Below, in pieces: positions 5,836 through 7,006 of a stretch of DNA of 7,006 nt (positions are counted from its first letter, which is position 1; every line of letters starts with the position of its first letter). This DNA is from Desulfococcus sp. (GTDB lineage Bacteria > Desulfobacterota > Desulfobacteria > Desulfobacterales > Desulfosalsimonadaceae): assembly GCA_024641805.1 (NCBI GenBank), contig JAHECJ010000104.1, forward strand, positions 1-7,006, in the 5' to 3' direction. The position numbers and the translations under genes were made by a program. Below the pieces are notes generated by a model. That model saw only the letters and a program-made list of their open reading frames with translations, ran no database searches and had not been told where the DNA came from.

Positions 5836-5868
5836 GGATGTTTCAGTGGTCGCAAGGCATCCTGAAAC
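5836..5868. repeat. Inverted repeats after the transposase gene
   Basis: GTTTCAG (5840-5846) is inverted as CTGAAAC (5862-5868). Overlapping it, GGATG (5836-5840) is inverted as CATCC (5858-5862). The two stems are not nested, so they are alternative folds or a pseudoknot-like arrangement. No T run follows, so it is a poor intrinsic terminator; it could be a weak one or another transposase-associated palindrome. Confidence 0.4.
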
Positions 5869-5883
5869 GAACAAAATCCCTCC

Positions 5884-5905
5884 GGTAAATTGTCAAACCT
5901 TTTGA
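5884..5905. repeat. Possible right-end counterpart of the transposase-flanking palindrome
   Basis: TCAAA (5893-5897) and TTTGA (5901-5905) form a short hairpin. The 16 bases 5884-5899, read on the minus strand, match 4813-4828 on the plus strand at 12 of 16 positions, sharing TTTGACA and a following T-rich run. The transposase gene thus lies between imperfect inverted copies of a GTCAAA-type sequence. The match is short and could be chance. Confidence 0.35.
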
Positions 5906-5920
5906 TTATAGGAGTCTCTT

Positions 5921-6661
5921 ATGTCTTCATCAATTTTAATCACCGGCGCATCCTCCGGTATCGGTAAAGCGCTGGCGTTTGAACTGGCTCAAAAAGGGTA
6001 TTCCCTGGCCCTGGCATCCCGGGAGGCGGATATGTTAAGCCAGGTCCGCAAAGACATTATAGCCGCCCATAATCCGCCGGCGGTCGCCATCCGTCCTCTG
6101 GACGTCACGGATTATGATGATGTGTTTAAAGCCGTCACTGAAATGTCAGATGAACTGGGCGGCCTGGATATTGTTTTTGCCAATGCCGGTATCGGCCTGG
6201 GTGAACGGGTGGGGCGCGGTGATTTTGAAAAGGCCCGGAGGACCATCGAAGTGAACCTGATCGGCGCCATTGCCACGGTGGATGCGGCAGCCGCCTATTT
6301 TTTAAATAGAGGCAAAGGGCATATTGTCGGCACGAGTTCCGTGGCGGCGTTTCGGGGTATGCCGAAAAGCTCGGCGTACTGCGCTTCAAAAGCAGGTTTT
6401 GCCATATATCTGGAAGCCGTCCGGGCGGAATTGTATAAAAAGAATATTGATGTAACGGTGCTGTATCCGGGATACATTGACACACCGCTCAATAATATGC
6501 TTAAAAACCGGCCGTTCCTGATATCCGTTGAAAAAGGGGCTTCTATTATTGCCCGTTTGATTGAGAAAAGAGTAAAATCGTCGACGGTGCCGGTTTATCC
6601 GTGGAATATCTTTGGGCGCCTACTGAAAGTGTTGCCGACAGGTGTCATCGCCAAAATGTAG
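5921..6661 (+). CDS. Short-chain dehydrogenase/reductase (SDR)
   Basis: A 246-residue classical SDR, an NAD(P)-dependent oxidoreductase with a Rossmann fold. Seen: the cofactor loop TGASSGIG (8-15), R34 at the end of the second strand (favouring NADP(H)), D61-V62 at the adenine pocket, NAG (88-90), and the catalytic tetrad N112, S140, Y153 and K157 in the setting GTSSVAAF and YCASKAG. PGYIDTPL (174-181) follows, typical of the substrate-loop region. The C-terminal segment (about 225-246, YPWNIFGRLLKVLP) is hydrophobic and may associate with the membrane, as in some SDRs acting on lipids or sphingoid-type ketones. GGAG seven bases before ATG fixes the start. No promoter is clear in the 99 bp upstream. 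The substrate cannot be deduced. The stop codon abuts the second palindromic element. Confidence 0.92.
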   Translation: MSSSILITGASSGIGKALAFELAQKGYSLALASREADMLSQVRKDIIAAHNPPAVAIRPLDVTDYDDVFKAVTEMSDELGGLDIVFANAGIGLGERVGRGDFEKARRTIEVNLIGAIATVDAAAAYFLNRGKGHIVGTSSVAAFRGMPKSSAYCASKAGFAIYLEAVRAELYKKNIDVTVLYPGYIDTPLNNMLKNRPFLISVEKGASIIARLIEKRVKSSTVPVYPWNIFGRLLKVLPTGVIAKM

Positions 6662-6788
6662 CGATGACTTTTTTAAAAGACCAATTTCTTCGTTGCACGG
6701 CATCCTTCGTCATTCACCGTACGAAAAGTACTGCTCATTCCTCAGGATTTGTGCGCCTTGAACTTGGTGCTTTTTAAAAAAGTCATCG
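6662..6788. repeat. Palindromic intergenic repeat element, copy 2 (MITE/REP-like, 127 bp)
   Basis: CGATGACTTTTTTAAAA (6662-6678) is a perfect 17-base inverse of the right end, 6772-6788. The interior contains GTTGC (6692-6696), CATCCTTCG, GTACGAAAAG (6719-6728) and GCGCCTTGAA (6753-6762), which line up with copy 1 at 2045-2173 in order and spacing. The terminal arms differ in sequence between the copies yet each pairs with itself, which points to compensatory change or different family members. It begins directly after the SDR stop codon and ends ten bases before the next start. Confidence 0.8.
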
Positions 6789-6797
6789 AAAAATTGT

Positions 6798-7006
6798 ATG
6801 AAAATATTTAATTATAACCAAAAAATCGCCGCGATTTTTCGGGATAAGCCGGAACTGGTGATTGATTTCCCGGAGTGGATGCTTTCCGAACGTCAGATGG
6901 ACATCTACCGGCAAATGGAAAATCTGGCGCTTGTTGAAATCGCCGGCCGGGACAGTGTGGCTGCGGCGGTTAAAAGTGTTGATGAAAATGCATTTACGGA
7001 CCTGCT
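6798..7006 (+). CDS. Unknown protein, N-terminal 69 residues; possibly PP-loop related (3' end outside window)
   Basis: The frame opens at ATG 6798 with MKIFNYNQKIAAIF and stays open to the right edge. Residues 21-44 contain DFPEWMLSERQMDIYRQME, and 45-59 read LALVEIAGRDSVAAA. The hydrophobic strand followed by AGRDS recalls the PP-loop SGGxDS signature of adenine-nucleotide alpha-hydrolases such as QueC, ThiI and TilS, but with only 69 residues this is a weak inference. No good Shine-Dalgarno sequence is seen; the nine bases before the ATG follow directly on the palindromic element. The start is supported by the coding-like composition and by the element ending just upstream. Confidence 0.65.
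   Translation, partial: MKIFNYNQKIAAIFRDKPELVIDFPEWMLSERQMDIYRQMENLALVEIAGRDSVAAAVKSVDENAFTDL

Overview
The window looks like a piece of chromosome from an anaerobic Desulfobacterota-type bacterium (former Deltaproteobacteria). This is an inference from gene content: small rubredoxin and rubredoxin-like proteins, a YkgJ-type cysteine-cluster protein, a TamB-type outer-membrane biogenesis protein of a diderm, and short palindromic intergenic repeats of a kind I associate with that group. No rRNA, tRNA or CRISPR array is visible.

Layout. Bases 1-2048 (+) hold the C-terminal two thirds of a kilobase-scale tamB-like gene, built from 111-residue repeats and ending in the conserved TamB (DUF490) C-terminus. 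A 129-bp palindromic repeat element (2045-2173) starts on its stop codon. Two small minus-strand genes follow: a zinc-ribbon protein (2378-2584) and, downstream of it, a 52-residue rubredoxin (2185-2343) that is too short for most ORF calls and has an unusual C-x-C first metal-binding motif. An AT-rich divergent promoter region separates them from a plus-strand pair: a minimal SlyD-like FKBP protein with a cysteine-rich tail (2714-3115) and a YkgJ-like cysteine-cluster protein (3117-3701). A hairpin terminator at 3776-3822 ends the convergent minus-strand gene 3851-4507, which fuses a rubredoxin-like domain to a four-helix DUF2231 membrane domain.

The 345-bp gap before 4853 holds the promoter of the fusion gene with a perfect 10-bp palindrome, then about 150 bp in which I see nothing, then a compact promoter that overlaps a small GTCAA/TTGAC palindrome. 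That promoter serves a REP-associated (Y1/HUH-type) transposase at 4853-5821 that carries a DnaA domain IV-like C-terminus and an altered HUH motif. A short-chain dehydrogenase/reductase (5921-6661) follows, then a second, diverged copy of the palindromic element (6662-6788). The last gene, from 6798, runs off the right edge and may be PP-loop related.

Working together. Five neighbouring genes in about 2.3 kb (2185-4507) encode cysteine-rich, probably metal-binding proteins: rubredoxin, zinc ribbon, Cys-tailed FKBP, CxxCxxxCC protein and rubredoxin-DUF2231. They may be a small redox or metal-handling neighbourhood, but they lie in three transcription units and a shared pathway is only a hypothesis. 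The least ordinary items are the rubredoxin-membrane fusion, the C-x-C rubredoxin, the transposase whose promoter sits in its own palindrome, and the two-copy repeat family.
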